64,000 bases of DNA from Aurelia coerulea. Its lineage: Eukaryota > Cnidaria > Scyphozoa > Semaeostomeae > Ulmaridae. Position numbers and translations under genes: made by a program. Positions 19,801-34,800 of this stretch are shown here, in pieces. Position 1 is the stretch's first letter; each line of letters begins with the position of its first letter. The DNA lies in the NCBI GenBank assembly GCA_039566865.1, contig CM076953.1, positions 2,108,001 to 2,172,000 on the forward strand. Reading direction: 5' to 3'. Below the pieces are notes generated by a model, which was not told where the DNA came from, did not search any database, and saw nothing but the letters and a program-made list of their open reading frames with translations.

Positions 19801-22800
19801 CTCCCTGATCTTCCTTGTACAGTCAGTCACTCAAACAAGAAAATTAACTCATAAGTGATCCTTCCATGAAGGGACTATGTGTATTAGGTGAGCTAGAGAC
19901 AAGCTCTAACTTTCAAAAATTGATAGCACCAAGTATAGTTGACGAATTTGAATAATTCAAGTTCTAGTTAAAAGCTGAAAGACCAAACTATTTTTCTGAT
20001 GATTTTTTCTCGTGTTTTTATGAGCGCTGAAAATATAGAAATTCGACGACGAAAACTTCTTGGTTGCGAAATGTCCGAAAAAGGGCCGAAAACTCTTGTT
20101 CAGATCGTAAGGATCGTAAGAAATATCCTCACACAGAAAAATCGCAAGGGCACTTCTCTCAGGAGTGGGAACTTTGTTGTGACTCACCTGGTATTTTACT
20201 GACTGTTTCCGGGATTTGTTTAAATAAATGCACTGATTTTTTCTGGACCAGTTAAGTGGTTTGAAATATGCTGGGCAGCTTTAATCTCCAATGAATATTC
20301 TGAGACTGACATCATATTTTCAGAAGTTTGTTGCCATACTTGTAAGTTACTTTTTGTTCAGATAGGAGCTCTTTGCTGTTCATTTGCTGCAAAGGTCATT
20401 AAAAATATTTGGGACGACGGATTTCCACAAATCCATGCCTTTTGGTGATCTCATTAATGCTGTCTGACTTGAATTCATCATTAGCAACGCACTTCAGGTA
20501 GATGGGCACAAAAAATTGATCTGCCAAGTAGAATTTGATGATAGATATGACTGTGATGAAAATTTAACACATTGAATATCTATTTATTTAACTATGTTGT
20601 TTCCATAAGGTTCATTGGGGTCGTGTCCTGGCCTTGCTGCTCTTTGGGAAGAAGAAAAACAAAGACGTAGATTAAACAACGAGTCGACCGACATTGCAGC
20701 TCCTGTTTCACAGGGTAATGTCTCCATCTTAATCTTTAGCAGTTTAGTTAATGTCTGCTTAGAAACTGATACGAACGACAAGTCAAGCTATAAACTTTCC
20801 TTCCTGTACAAAAATACAAGGCTAAACTTGGCCTAAGCTTTAACCTTGTGGCCTAAGCTTTAACCTTGTGGCGGGGATTATGACCTTGTTATGACCTTGT
20901 CCTAACCTTTGAAGAAAATTTACGAGGCTTCCAAGTTACAACCAGTCTAACACTAGGTTTCCATTAGGCTAAGGTCAACCTTGTGCTAGCCTAGGTTAAA
21001 CTTATTAGCATTTTTCGAGTCATTTACAAGGTTACAGCAAGGCTTTTCAGGCTAGAACAAAGTTACGAGGCCATAGCTACAAGGCGTGTCCATGGCTATT
21101 ACCTGGCCTTGTATTTTCGCACAGGCTGTATGGTATATCAATATTTTTTGCAATATTTTTAGCTGGATGGAAGAATATTGAGTTTCGTGGGTCTGCTTAA
21201 AAATCTATTAACTGATCACTGTTAATCTATCCCTGCCGCCACGTTGTTAATCTTTTTATGTCCTCTTCAGAGGAGAGACAAACAATCCTTACTGAAACTG
21301 AGAAAAGATATTTGGAAGACATCGATATGCTAATCAAAGCAAAGATGGAAAGAAAGTAAGTGCTTTTTTATCAAATCATCTTATTTCATGTTTTATTTCA
21401 TTAAGGTATTGAACAGACCTCTCAAGACTACAAGTGTACTATCATTTAATAAACATTAAAGTCGTATTCTGTTTTCTCTTGTTACATATTCCAGGTCTTA
21501 CAACTGTGTTCTTCTATTTCTCATTACGACTGCGAAGAATCACATATACCGTAGACAGCTAAGAATTACTTTTTATTTTGAGGTAATTATTTTGAGGCGC
21601 TGGAACCCAGTGTAGAATTCAAGTTGGTCCAATTGATTTAATTCGGTGGGGTGCAGGGAATCGTTTCGTAACTCCTTCCCCGGAGTCTTTATTCCGCAAA
21701 CGTTTATTGTAGCGGATTTCATGTTGTATTTAGCATATAGTAATTAATTTGCAAGTGTTCTATTTTCTTGTTTTTCTTTTTGTGTGTTTGTCTGGTCGGG
21801 TTTATATTGTTTTTGTTACATGTAAGACCATATAGTAGTCACGCTTTAACGCCACTCAATCAAACCTCTTGCATAAAAATGTATAAAAATATCCCTCGAT
21901 CCAGACTCTTTTTTAGAATAGCTACAAGGTCTATTAATCAATTTGCTTTAGAAAAATATTATTTTTTGTAAACTTAGGCTGTGTTCACACAATGCCGACA
22001 CATTTTGAAAACGGTGAAAACGGTTCACACGAAAACAGTACATTTTTGCCGGCAGATTTTGAAAACGGAACTCCAACCGGCATATTTTGAAACGGCATTT
22101 TGCCGGTAACGTGGGAACGCTAGCTCAAATTTTGCTACCGTCACTTTTTTCACCGTTTTCAAAATGTGCCGGCATCGTGTGAACGCAGTCTTATTCTCTC
22201 GTTCCCAGACTATTTTCATTCATGTTCCCTCGTTCCCAGCTTAAAAATTCTGAGCATCCCTTGCAATGTAAACTCCATGTAGGGCCTCAGAAAATTACAG
22301 GCTTACAGGCAGTCGTTGTAGTTCTTTTTACTGATTTTAGGTCATCACTACGAAGCTCTCCATTGGACTCACCAGATCCACTTCGATTGCAAAGTCCAAC
22401 GCTGTATTCTGACGAAAAAGAATCACCGGAGGAATTACAGGAAAATATTGATCATATTGATGGTAATTTAAAACACAGGATCTAATATTTTTCAAATTTT
22501 ATCAAGGCTATCGTTGATTTATACGCCTTAAGAATTTGCTTAGGCCAAAAGGCTAAAGCTCTGGCTTGCAGGAGGAGGCAAATTTGGGCTTTCAAGATGA
22601 ACAGTCTGCTCTCAAAGCACCAACACCAACAAACGAGGTACCTTTCTTCAAGTTAACTATCGAGGAACCGTTTTAGAGTGATTAGACATTGATTTAAGCT
22701 AAATTCGCATCGCTGGAGTCAACCAAATCCGTATACATTTTTTGGGACACCCGGTCTTTATGAATTTATGATAAATTGTGAAATTCCATTTTTGTCTGCA

Positions 22801-25800
22801 AGATTAGAAACGTTTCTTTCACAATAAGAATTGGGCTCAAAATTAAGACACCTTACTTTAAAGTTTAGAGCCAGATCTCTTATTAAGGTACAAGTGTATT
22901 TTGGAAGTTCTCATATCACTATGAATTTTGCCGAATTTTCCCGATTTTTAACCTGACTTTACGCAGAACATCTTTCTGCTGTTTATGTACGAAAGTGGGT
23001 CCACATTTTTAGATAAAACCCCTTTTATTTCTACATATTCGGATGAAACAGCATTCTTAACGTTCTAATGGATTTCTCGTTACATTTTTTAGAAACACAA
23101 CCAATCGTTGACGAAGAAATAATAAATTCATTGTCCCAGTCGCAATTCAACCTCTCTCGAACTTCACCGTCAGATTCTCATTCATTATGTGAGTACAAAT
23201 TTGCGATTTTATCACCTTCATACGCTGTTTTGATGAGGAAATTTTTGTCTTTGTATTGACATTCTTTTCGTAAAGAGTCTTTCCAAGAAACTCGAGCAGT
23301 GCAGTGCCCAGTTTTTTTCTATGAAAATCAAGCCATGTTTTTGTTGCCAAATTTTATGTTAGAGTTCTTATGTTTTGAACTGCAAAATTTTAATAGGCCT
23401 ACTATCGTTTTCGAAATTTTTGTTTATTTTGATGAACACCAAAGGAGAAACTAAGGAGAAAAACAGTTTGAACTGTAACTGAAAATTAAGAACTCTTTGG
23501 CCAAAAGTTTTCGTTACACTGACGAAACAATTTTGGATTTCTTTCAACTGTTTTTCAGAAAATCTTGGAAATCCTAGTCATTCGCTTAAGATTGTGTAAC
23601 TTTTAGACGCCGACAATTCATTTGTTTCTCCATCAAAAAAGAACAATTCCGGAATAGCCTTTTAACTGAACTCAAACATCAAAGAGATAATTTTAAATGT
23701 ATTTTCAACTTTCGTTTCATGAATTTTAATAATATTTTGATATTTCATGTCTCTGCAATGATTAAACATAAAATGCAAACATCAAAACAATAATTGCAAA
23801 TCAACGGTAAAAAGAAAAAGTTGTTGCTGGTTGTAAAAACGAAAATACTCTTTTCGTGAACAACCACGAGAAGGGACAATTTTTGTTTGCAAAATTGAAA
23901 TTAAGATCAAAAAGTGATTCCGCCCGGGCTCGAACCGGGGACCTTGCGCGTGTTAGGCGCACGTGATAACCGCTACACTACGGAATCAGTTGACAGAAAC
24001 GGTAAATTTCATGAAGTTATAGCCAGTGAGATTTTTGATATTATTGCAATGAACACAGAAACCTAGGGTTATTTCTGTCGTGATCTGAATTTACATCTTT
24101 TCTCGTCTGAATACGTCGATAAGATAACTTCTCTTTATATTGATGAATCTAACACCGAAAGTTTCCATAATTTGAATGATAAAGTCTATACTTACTTGAG
24201 AGAGCTCCTCCTTAGGAAATTCCTCTTCATGCAGAATCATGTGTACTCCTGTTGTAAAATTTGTCATTTACTTTTGTCATATTTTGTAATTTCTTAGTTA
24301 ATTGTATGTATTTTAGAAAGATGTTTTGTTTGCAGTGAAATTTTGAAATTAAACTGAAATGAACTGAACTGAAATACTTTGTTTTCAGCCAGCACCCTTG
24401 ACAAACAATTGGTAGATCTTTTGGCAGATTTTGGTGACGATAAAGAAGAACCATTGTCGCAAAAATTATCTCAAGCATCTTCTATAAACAATGGTAAGCA
24501 TTTCACTGTTAAAATTCACGTAAAGCCATTGTAAAGTAATACAGAAATCACGAGGAAAACTTCTTCGCTAGATATAATCTCTGCCCTGATTGTGGACTTG
24601 CTGCTAGTTTCTCTCTTGTCAGCACAAGATAAGCGCAGATTACGAAGAAGGAGAAAAAGACTGGCACTGAGAAGAGAGAGAGACTTGTAACAAGTCCACC
24701 CTGATTGACATCGGAATCTTATTTTTCAGAGATTCCTTGTTTAATCGGAAAATTGTCATGCTTTGCTACCAACTTGTCTCTTGATCAGTTTCTCGATTTT
24801 GATTGGGGCGGACAAAGTAATGAGACGTAATTTCAAGACAAAACTGTGCTTTATGCATTTTGCAGAAACACAGGACTCAAATCGTTAAAAAGGTCGATGT
24901 GAAATTCTATTACAGTTTTCTTTGAAATAAATGGCTTGGAAGGAACTTTGGTTTTTTTGCTGTAAATCTGCCATGAAAATTTTTTGATATCTTGATCAGT
25001 TTTAAAATAATGGCATTTATTAAATTTGAGACGAAGTAGTTATCTTAAATGCAAGTTTACGAAGATATCCTTGTAACGAGGGTGACACAAGGAAAGAACA
25101 CGCCATGTTGCTTCCACAACTCGAACACAACTCAACTGATAATATCTGCGTTATCGGGGTGCTGGACCCTAGTCATATGAATGGTTATATCTGTCTATTA
25201 CATTTGCCAAACCGGACTTGATACAGGTCTATCTTTTGGTCCTAAAGGACGATTGCCCTCAAGAACGAGAGGAGGAAATGAAGATATCTGGACTTGTAGC
25301 AAGTCCATTAACAAACCTGTCTTCAATTTACATTGATCATATTCTAAAATTAATTTCGTTATAAAAGGGCACCTGATGTGGTAAAAGGACTGGTGGGGAT
25401 CACAATTTTTATGTTAAAAGGTGCCCTGGGACCTTGCAGGAATACTTACGCTCGCTAAACACACATTGCTTTTTTTTACCTAAAATTAACAATGAAACTA
25501 TCGTAGGATGATATCTTTCAAGCAATGTTTTGGGATTTATTTTACAGGTATTGAAGACGAAGAGAAAGAACTAGAAATTGAAAATGATCAATTTGAAGAC
25601 GAATTGAATGAAACAGTTATGATGTCACAACATGTTTACGATGACGTAGACAAAGTGGAGAGGGAACATGAAGAGGGGAACAAAGATGGGGAACAGGAGA
25701 AGGGGAACGAAAAAGAAGGAAATTTTGATGAAGAGTAAGAATTTTTTTACCTTTGATTTCCACTTTTGGGTTTAGTAATGTTTTATGGTACTTGTACCTG

Positions 25801-28800
25801 GGAATAGACCTTTTCGCTATTCTGAAAAGAATCAGAATCGAACAACATTTGCTATATTTTGTAGAATTTTCTAATGTGCACAATAGTGATAGAAGCTCTA
25901 ACGCCACTCGATCGAATGTCGCGTATAAAAATGTATCAAAATAACGCTCGATCCAGGCTCTTTTGTAAAACAGTTAAAATGTCTATTATAAATCACATAA
26001 ACGTACGAGGCGGGGGGCCGGTTTAGAAAAATTATCGAAAATGAGCCCCAGTCGGGCAAAAAAGTGCCCTCAGTCGGGCAAAAATTATGCTAAGCAATGG
26101 ACTTTGTGTTGGGCCCGCCTCCTGGATTTTTGTTCCCGTACGCTTATGATAAATCAACAATCGTTTTGGAAAGTCATGATATGAAATTTTGCTGATGAAT
26201 ATTAAATTCTTCATGAAAAATATGTGTACCTTGTTAGTTTAGTTTGCACTGGGCAATGTATCCAACCTTTTCTGTGGGTAAATTGATAAATATATCAGTT
26301 GTTCGTGCTTGCGGCTATGATTCCAAAAACGTACACGAAACTGTTGATTATAAATAAAGCATAAAGCCTTCGATATTATTGAATAACCCGGGCCTGCGTA
26401 AACTATAGCTAAACAATTCTTCTTGATAATACGGTTGTTTACGTATCTCTTTTGTAGTGAAATGATATAGCTTGCCAAATATCTTAGATTCAAGTTGTTT
26501 CTGTTTTCTTTGAAGAGATTTGCTGAAACAAGACTCTGAAGATAGCTGGACAGCATCCATGATTGGGAATATCCCACAACTGGATGGAACATTTGACATT
26601 GAGGATTTAATGAATAAGAAGACTAAACATAGTGGCAGCATGATGGAACAGCCTCCTGTTGAGAACAGTCTCGCTTCCAGACCAGTGACCAGGACCGAAA
26701 CATACACTCATCCTGAGCTAGGAAATCTTCCAAATGTTGTTGTTACTTGCAAATGTCCACGGATTAATGAAATCAAATCTAGCAAGAAAGATCCAAGAAG
26801 GTTCCGAATTCCACAGCTAGACGGAAGTAGTGACAATGATTTCTGGGAATCGGATGATTTTCCAAGAAAACCTCGTAAAGGAAGTAAAACACCTTTGAAA
26901 ACGTATGCAAAATCGGCACTAAAGAAGAAACAAACACTCAGGAGACGAAGGAAAGATAGCTTTACCGAGAGGGAAGATTTAAGAAAATTTAGAATTGATT
27001 TGTTGATGGGCGGCCATAGTTCAAAAAGCTCTGATTTTTCATGTGTAGCGGAGAGTTCCAGCTCTATAAGCTCGTCAAGTTCGGAAGATAATAGCCCAGG
27101 CGATAAAGTAGATTTTACAAAGTCAGAAGACGTTTTGAAAGCAAGTCAAGGAAGGAAAGGTGATTCTTTCTCGTTCCCTTGTGAGGCAAATAGTTCTAAG
27201 CCTGCTACCCGGCGTGCAAGGACAAATATCCTAACAAAACCTCGTGACACTGGAGTGAATAGCTCTGGATCTCCTGGTCAGAAATCTTCCCGAGGAATCG
27301 TTCTTTCACCTAAATGTTTTTATTCATCATCAAAACGTGTATCAAGTCAGGTATCTTCAAGTCCAAGGAGAACGAGGGCTAAAAGAAAGTCGTTAGGAAC
27401 TCTTGAATTTACAGAAACATCTAACTGCTCACGGCGGGGCTCTAGAAATAAACAAGTGAGAGACATTGAAGAGACTTTGACCATAGTTAACATACCTTAC
27501 GACGACAAGGAAGATAATACACCGTTTTCTATCAAATCTCAAGAAACTAAGTTGAGATCACAGGGCACTGGTACAAGCAAAAAACACAGCCCTGCAGAAT
27601 CACCTCACAACGCATCAGATGACGACCAAGACAATGATACACGGTTTTCCATGAAATCTCGAAGAACGAAATATGGATCACAGAGTGCCAGTACAAACAG
27701 AAAACATAGTCCGGAAGACTTAGAGATGAAAGGTACAGAAATGTCGATGCCTGTCACGGAACCATTGAGTATTACTAGATCCAGGCAAAGCAGGAAGATG
27801 TCTCTCTCATGTAGAAAAAAATCGGAGCTGAAACAAAAGTCAAAGAAGTCAGTAACTGAACCATTTGCTACTTCCAGGGAAGAACACACCAGGAAAGCGC
27901 CCCTTTTAAGTTTGACACATTCAGAGTTTCAACACAGTTCGAGCTCTGGAGCTGAACAGTTTGGTAACGCTGGGTTGTTAGATGATGTAACTTCTTTAGA
28001 AACTGCGCAGATGGAGAAATTAAGGTTTGATACAGGGAGTGAGAAAGGCTTTGAGAAGACAGTGGAGGCTGAACATGGGAGTATCTTGCTCAGTTCGGAT
28101 GCAGAATTTCAGAGACAAATAAAAAGGAGAGCTGGAAGAAAAGGTAGAAGAGGGACATCACTGTTTGATACAGAGAGTGAAGAAGGCTTAGAGCAGACAA
28201 TGAAGGACAAAAAGGGAAGCATTTTGCTTAGATCGGATACGGAATTTCAGATACAAGTAGGAGAGAAACCTGGACAGAAAGCTGCCAGAGGGACATCAGC
28301 GTTTGATACAGAGAGTGATGGCTGCTTAGAAGAACCACTGGGAATGGAACAGGGGAGTACAGTGATTGACTCAAACGAAAAATTTCGCTCGCAACTAGAA
28401 GAGAAAAAAGGACTAAAAGCTCAGGTGGGAACGTTGTCTCGAGGTCTCACTTATCCGTTCACTCGTGATTGTTACGTTCATCTGACCGACCTTAAACTCC
28501 ATGATCTTAAACTCTCACAGGACACAAGAACTGTTATTACAGAACAAGATATTCCTAATGCAGAGTTAATGACAGGAGATTTGCTTGGCAAAGGGCCTAA
28601 GAAAAGGAAACGTTCATTAATCTTATCTAAGTCCGCTAAGAAAGCACGATTTGAGCACTCCGACCCTGATGTAATATCTACACTCTGTAATTCTTCCAAG
28701 CGATTTCAAAGCGGTGAAAGGCTCGAGAAAGAACTTGAGAACTCAGACCCAGAAGTGAAACCTACTCGTTCTGGTCTTGCCATGCGACGTGAAAGTGGTG

Positions 28801-31800
28801 TGACGCTTGGGAAAGAAAAATCTTCTGCTCTTGCCATGCGACGTGAAAGTGGTGTTACGCTTGGGAAAGAAAAATCTTCTGCTCTTGCCATGCGACGTGA
28901 AAGTGGTGTGACGCTTGGGAAAGAAAAATCTTGTGATGAAAATGCGTGCGATAGCTGCTGTGACTTTTTATTCAAATCAAGTCATCCATCACCTGATAGC
29001 AGTGTGACAGGAGAAACGTATTCTCCGCCTAGGCCGTTTACACCAAAGAAGACCAAATCACGCCTGGAATTGCGTAAACGTCCTGACAGAAGATGCATTG
29101 GTGGTGTAACAATCCGGTTTCAAAATGACTCAAATTGTACATTGATTAAACCGGTACGTTTAGAGTTTAAAGGAGATGATTTCGCTCGGAATGAAAACAT
29201 GGGGGACCAGAGTCACGAAAGCCAAGAACCGGGACCGAATTTACGAGACCGGCTGCTTGATTCTCAGGATTTAAGTCGTGCTGTTGAAGAACGAAAGAAA
29301 AAGACAAACTGTGATACAGATACTCAAATGATTGAAGAAGGAAATTGTCACGTTGAAAAACTGAAATGTAAGACAAGAGTAGCGTCTTTGAAAACTTTGG
29401 ACGCTGATCTTCAGTTCAGTCCAATCATTAATGAAGTGAAGTCGAAAGATCATAGATCTAAAAGCAGTCGACTGACCTCAGGAGAAACGAAAGCGTTTGT
29501 CTCTTCACAGATATCTCAGGAGAGCAGTCTCAGCGATAGATTTGATACACCGAGTATTGGGGATTCAACTCAGACCCAAACAAGCACACAAATAGTTGGT
29601 TCGTCAGATGCTAAAGCAAAGACTAAAGGTGTGGATTGTCTTTCGGCTGAAGACAGTGGCAGTGGAGCGATCAATGTTGGCTATAAGTCAAGTGAAAGTT
29701 CGGCTCATTCAAATATTGATACTGCTCTAATATTAGCAGAAAAAGAAGACTTGCAAGCAGCTCCCGGTAACGATATGAAGAGATCTTTGTCTGTTTTTGA
29801 TTCTCTTGGAGAAAGTTGCATTTCTGATTCACAAAGTGAGCTGCCTGGAAAGAAAATCGACGGTTTCACAAGTCATGTGGAACATTTGAATGCAGGAGTA
29901 AAGGATAACGAGCGTGTGGTCTTACATACTTCAGCATCTGAAGTGAAAACTTCTGAAATCGTCTCAGACAATGCAAGCAAATGTTATGATGCCAATACCA
30001 CATGTATCGTGACTTTTGATGCTGATACCCCAGTAATGGAAATCACTCCTGAGGAAATGCAAGATCTGGATATACTAGTAGAAGACTCACTGCACGTTGA
30101 TTCTTTGGAAGTTGCAATGAGTGAAGATGAAAATGAGAAAGAAGATGGCTTTATACCTGCAAAACCAAAGAACGTAGTTATTTCTGAGGAGACAGTTTCT
30201 AGGAAAGCTTCAGAGCCAGAACGGATTGATTCCATTATTGATCAGCCAATAGTTTTGTTTGAAGACCCAGAGAAGACTATTGAGACAATAAAGTCTTCAA
30301 TTGAGGAAAAAAGTGAAGAAATGCCCACTGAACGCCTTGGAACAGATTTGAGAACTCCAGATAAAATGGTGTTTTCGAATGATAACGACGAAAAGAGACA
30401 GTTTAGGGACTTAGTTATGGATTTAGAAAAGACAAAATTTTCTTACGGTAAAATAATGGATTTGAACTCAAATGCAAAAGCCGAGGGTAATGAAATATGT
30501 ACGAAAAGCATTGACGGGGAGAATTCAACTCGAAGCAGTATTGATTTGAAATTGAGTGATTCTTCTCCTGAAAATCAAGAACAGGGAATGAAGACTGATG
30601 TTCAAGGAAAATATGAAAAATTGGATGCAGGCCAAAAGGATAAGCCCATTGCAATGAAACTCAATAAACAAAGTCCAAAGGGGCTGGGCATATCCCAGAT
30701 GGACAGGATTGACAAAAGTGCACTTGTTGGTTCTCATCATCATGAAAACGATCCTATAGCTGATAAATCAAGTGGTGGGTACAATGAGGAAAAACAGAGG
30801 GTACTACATGGTGAAATAAGCTTACAAAACAACGATGAAAATACTGCTAGTGACAGATCCGACATCAGAGGGGCTTCTCCAATACCATGCTCCTTAGAAA
30901 GTAATTTCAGTGACTCAACGTTTGCCGCCGTGGAAACGAAAGACATCCAAGATCAAGATAAAAGAGTTACAAAGAGCATTGCTAACATAATGGATGAATC
31001 TATGTTAGTGATGCCAACCAAAAAGCCTCCCAGCAGGAGCAGAATTATAGAAACAGCACGAGATTATGGTCTTGGAGAAACACGAAACAAGAAAGCATAT
31101 TTCAGCGATCCAAAAGATGTGCCAGCACAAACCAGGTAATCTTATCTAATCTGAAAGCATTTAAAGGGGCTCCGTCGTAAAAATATAAACAAAACGATGA
31201 TTTTTGCAGTTTTTTGAAAGGTGATATCACACAGGATTTTCGTATTTTTTTCAAAATGAAAGTTGCTGTTTGGGCATTAATCCTTGTACTTCACTAAGGA
31301 ACAAACCAAACATTCATATCTTCTACGATTGCTCGGATATTATAAGTGGATTTTTAACGGTCACTTTTTTGTGGCTTGGGTGAAGCCACCAAACAAACTG
31401 CAGAGAACAATGGATGAACAATGGATAATCCCCGACACGTGCGAGTTTACGGATTTGTTTACTGTTTGATGACGGAGCCCCTTTAAGAATAGTGACAATG
31501 TTTACCTTTTTGTCGATATCTAACACAAACAGCTTTCCTTCTTCGCAGAGTAAGGCTTTATAAGAATACGTGTGTTGCTCTCTAGAACAGTTAAATGAGC
31601 AATCCTCAACCGTGCCTAATTTTGCAAGAAACACCATACAAATTTGCCGGCCAGTTAGGTAGCGAGATAAAGATCCAAAAGCGGTCAGGTTTTGAATGTG
31701 TTGCAAACCAGTAGCCACGATTTAACGTTGATTCAAACTCATTTATATCATTCAATTCTACAGTTATTTGTCTTGAATTTACTAGAATTTAAGAGATGTC

Positions 31801-34800
31801 TCATGAAAATATCCGGGAATGACAACAATTGAAGTGTTTTGCGTGAATTATTTTGCGTTGTCGCAGATCTCGCATGTATGACATCTAATTTAAAGGGTCT
31901 CCGTCGTCAAACAGTAAACAAATCCGTAGACTCGCACGTGTCGGGGATTATCCATTGTTCATCCCGTTCATCCATTGCTCTCTGCAGTTTGTTTGGTGGC
32001 TTCACCCAAGCCACCAAAAAGTGACCCTTAAGAATCCACTTATATGCGAGCAATCGTAGAAGATATGAATGTTTGGTTTGTTCCTTAGTGCAGTACAAGG
32101 ATTAATGCCCAAACAGCAACTTTCATTTTAAAAAAATACGAAAATCCTGTGTGATATCACCTTTCAAAAACTGCAAAAGTCATCGTTTTGTTTACATTTT
32201 GAAGACGGAGCCCCTTTAAGACAGACTTTAAGAATATCAGATTTTTTTAATTTTTCTAGAAGAATTTATCTCCATGCCTTTTACTGTACTGTTTTCTTTG
32301 CCAGGTATATTGGTGATAAAAGATTGCGAATCAGATCGACTAAGGTTAGTTGAGTGTTTATGTGAGGATATAACTTCTTCGAGCAGTAAAGGGTCTGTTT
32401 AACCCAGCATGCCTTGCACGTGTCATATCTTCGTCGTGGCCATCTCCATAGGCTATGAAAATGGTAACAACAAAGGCCAACGAAGAGATGGCAAGAACAA
32501 GGACAGATTTTGTAAGACAATAGCATAAGCTGCTTTTGAGTAACTCTTGAATTCAAAGCGATCGCAGATAAAGGAAATTCCCTTAACCAGTAATTCAAAA
32601 CAAACAAAGCCGCAAAAATGTTTTGGAAACCCAGGTAGCTAGCGCGCTCGTTGTGCATTCCAGAAATTGTTTTTAAGAGCAATCGTGAGCTTAGATCGAA
32701 AGAAGAAGGATATATCTACACATCCGCCTTGAGCGTTCAATTTTTTGGTTTAAAAGCCAATTGGGAGCCGACCATTTCCATTTCCATTTTCCACAGAACA
32801 AAATAAAAGGCAAAGTTTCCAGTTACGCCATCTTTGGTGCAGTCCTCTATCGTATTGATTGTAGTGCAAGTTTTTTTTGGTGCAGAGTTGAGTAAAATGT
32901 TTGGGATGTAATGGAATTAGTTTATAAAGAAAAAATGAAAGCAGATTGATTTTTTCTCAGGTATACCAATTATTACGAATAATTTAGGCATAGCATTTGC
33001 AATAGTTTACTGGACTTCATTTCTCCTCTTCTCTCAGATTCGTGAGTTGCCGCATGCTGCTTCCAATAGTGGTTTTCAAGGATCATTAGAACGACTTCAA
33101 AAGGAGGAAATCATGAACACAACATTGTACCAAGATTTGCATCATCAAGGTACTTGTTTTCTTTTTCTTGCCCTAAAGCTACTTTTTTGGTTCCACGATA
33201 CAATGTTTGGTGAAGAGTTGCATCAAGTTATGGCGAACAATTTTCGCCCAACACTCGTAAGAGCGAAATCATCGAGTGCTGTGACTAATATCAAATCAAA
33301 ATTTTCAGCTAATTGTCCATCGTTTATCGTGAACTTTAACCGCTTTTTTGTATATTTATATCAATCTAAAATTTTGCAATAACAGAAAGTAGTTGCAAGA
33401 CGATACCACAAGGAGAATGAGATACATTGCAACCCCGTGGCTTTAACGCTTAACATAAAACATTTACATGGAAATAATAAACTAGCTAGAATATTACCGC
33501 ATACGCAAGCTAAGAAAAGAAATAAAATGATACAAGGGTGGGAGGAGCGGAGGAAATTTCACTGAAATGATTTTAGAAATTTTTAACTATAACTGCTCAA
33601 TAATTCCGAGGCACATCAATGATTTTTAAATTTTCTCGTTGTTCTTCAGGTAAGTTTGTTTAAGAGATAAAAGTCATGTATTTTTTACTTAGGAGCGTTG
33701 AACTGAATCAGCATCCTGAAAGACTTTACTCCCTGAAAATATAGCGTCTCGCGTCCTTTATGTTTTGATCCATGTAGAGGGTAAAGGTTGAAAAATCAAT
33801 GTTCAGAGCCAAAAATTTAAGTAAGACAGATTCGTAATTTCAGCCCGGTTTCCACATGATCGTAACGATCGTTTCGATTGTTAACTTTGGATCACTGGGA
33901 TTGGTCAAGGAAGTTTTTCCACACTATCGCTAGGGTCGCTCATATCGCTGGAAAATCACAGTTACTGGCTCTGCGAGGGCAGCTTGTAGTCTCTCTTTGC
34001 AATTTTGACTGCTGTGGTCGCTGGTGGATCACCAGAATCCCAACGATCCTTGCCGTTGCAATTATTAGGATCCTTCGTGTAGGTTCCCGTAAGATCACTG
34101 AGATAGCATGGTTCGCTGTTGTCGTTGACAACGATCCAAACGATCGTAAGGTTTGTATGGAAACCAGGCTTTAGGATAAATAAAAGATCGGTAATTTTTT
34201 TTTACTTTATCTTCTGCAGCTGCAGCCTTAAATGTTGCCGATGCCGATATTCAGAAGATGCTGATACCTGACAATAACATTATGCTTATGCCATGCAAAA
34301 AGCCACCAACACAACTCAGCATTAAAACATGGCTGGAAAAGAAACGCAAGAAAGGTCGTGAGCAGAAAGCATCTAAAAATAAAGAACCGAAATCTTCTTG
34401 GAAGGATCTCAAAAGCGAGGATCATGGTTTGGCAGGCCTCAAGAGTCCTTCCCTTGCAAGCCCAATAAATACACAAAGAGGACCCATTCCTACAAGTTTG
34501 AAAGATGTTTCTAGAACTGGAAAACGAGAAAGATCTATCCTAAGGAGCCCTTCTCCAGAGCAACACTCATTTACTCGTGTACGTAGTCCAACTTTAGGCA
34601 GCCCTGTGTTTACAGTGGAACAAAGACACGCCACGCAGTTGAATGAACTAACTACAAAAGGAGAGCAATGCAAACGGATTCCTTCTCTAATTAGCCAACA
34701 AAACACACAACAAACGACGAGTTCGTCAAAGATGAAAACGATTTCTGAGCAAGGTAACTATTTTCATGATGTTATCGCTATCATTCATTTCCTGTTGGCT

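Noticed and set aside
26239..26707. Two overlapping - strand frames of about 118 codons before exon 12
   Set aside because: They overlap the acceptor and start of REV3L exon 12 and show no recognisable domain.
27605..30946. Several open frames of 60-94 codons on the - strand opposite REV3L exon 12
   Set aside because: They mirror the codon composition of the giant exon and have no independent signals.
33878..34174. 98-codon + strand frame rich in hydrophobic residues
   Set aside because: It falls within a MITE with paired ends and has no homologue-like motif.
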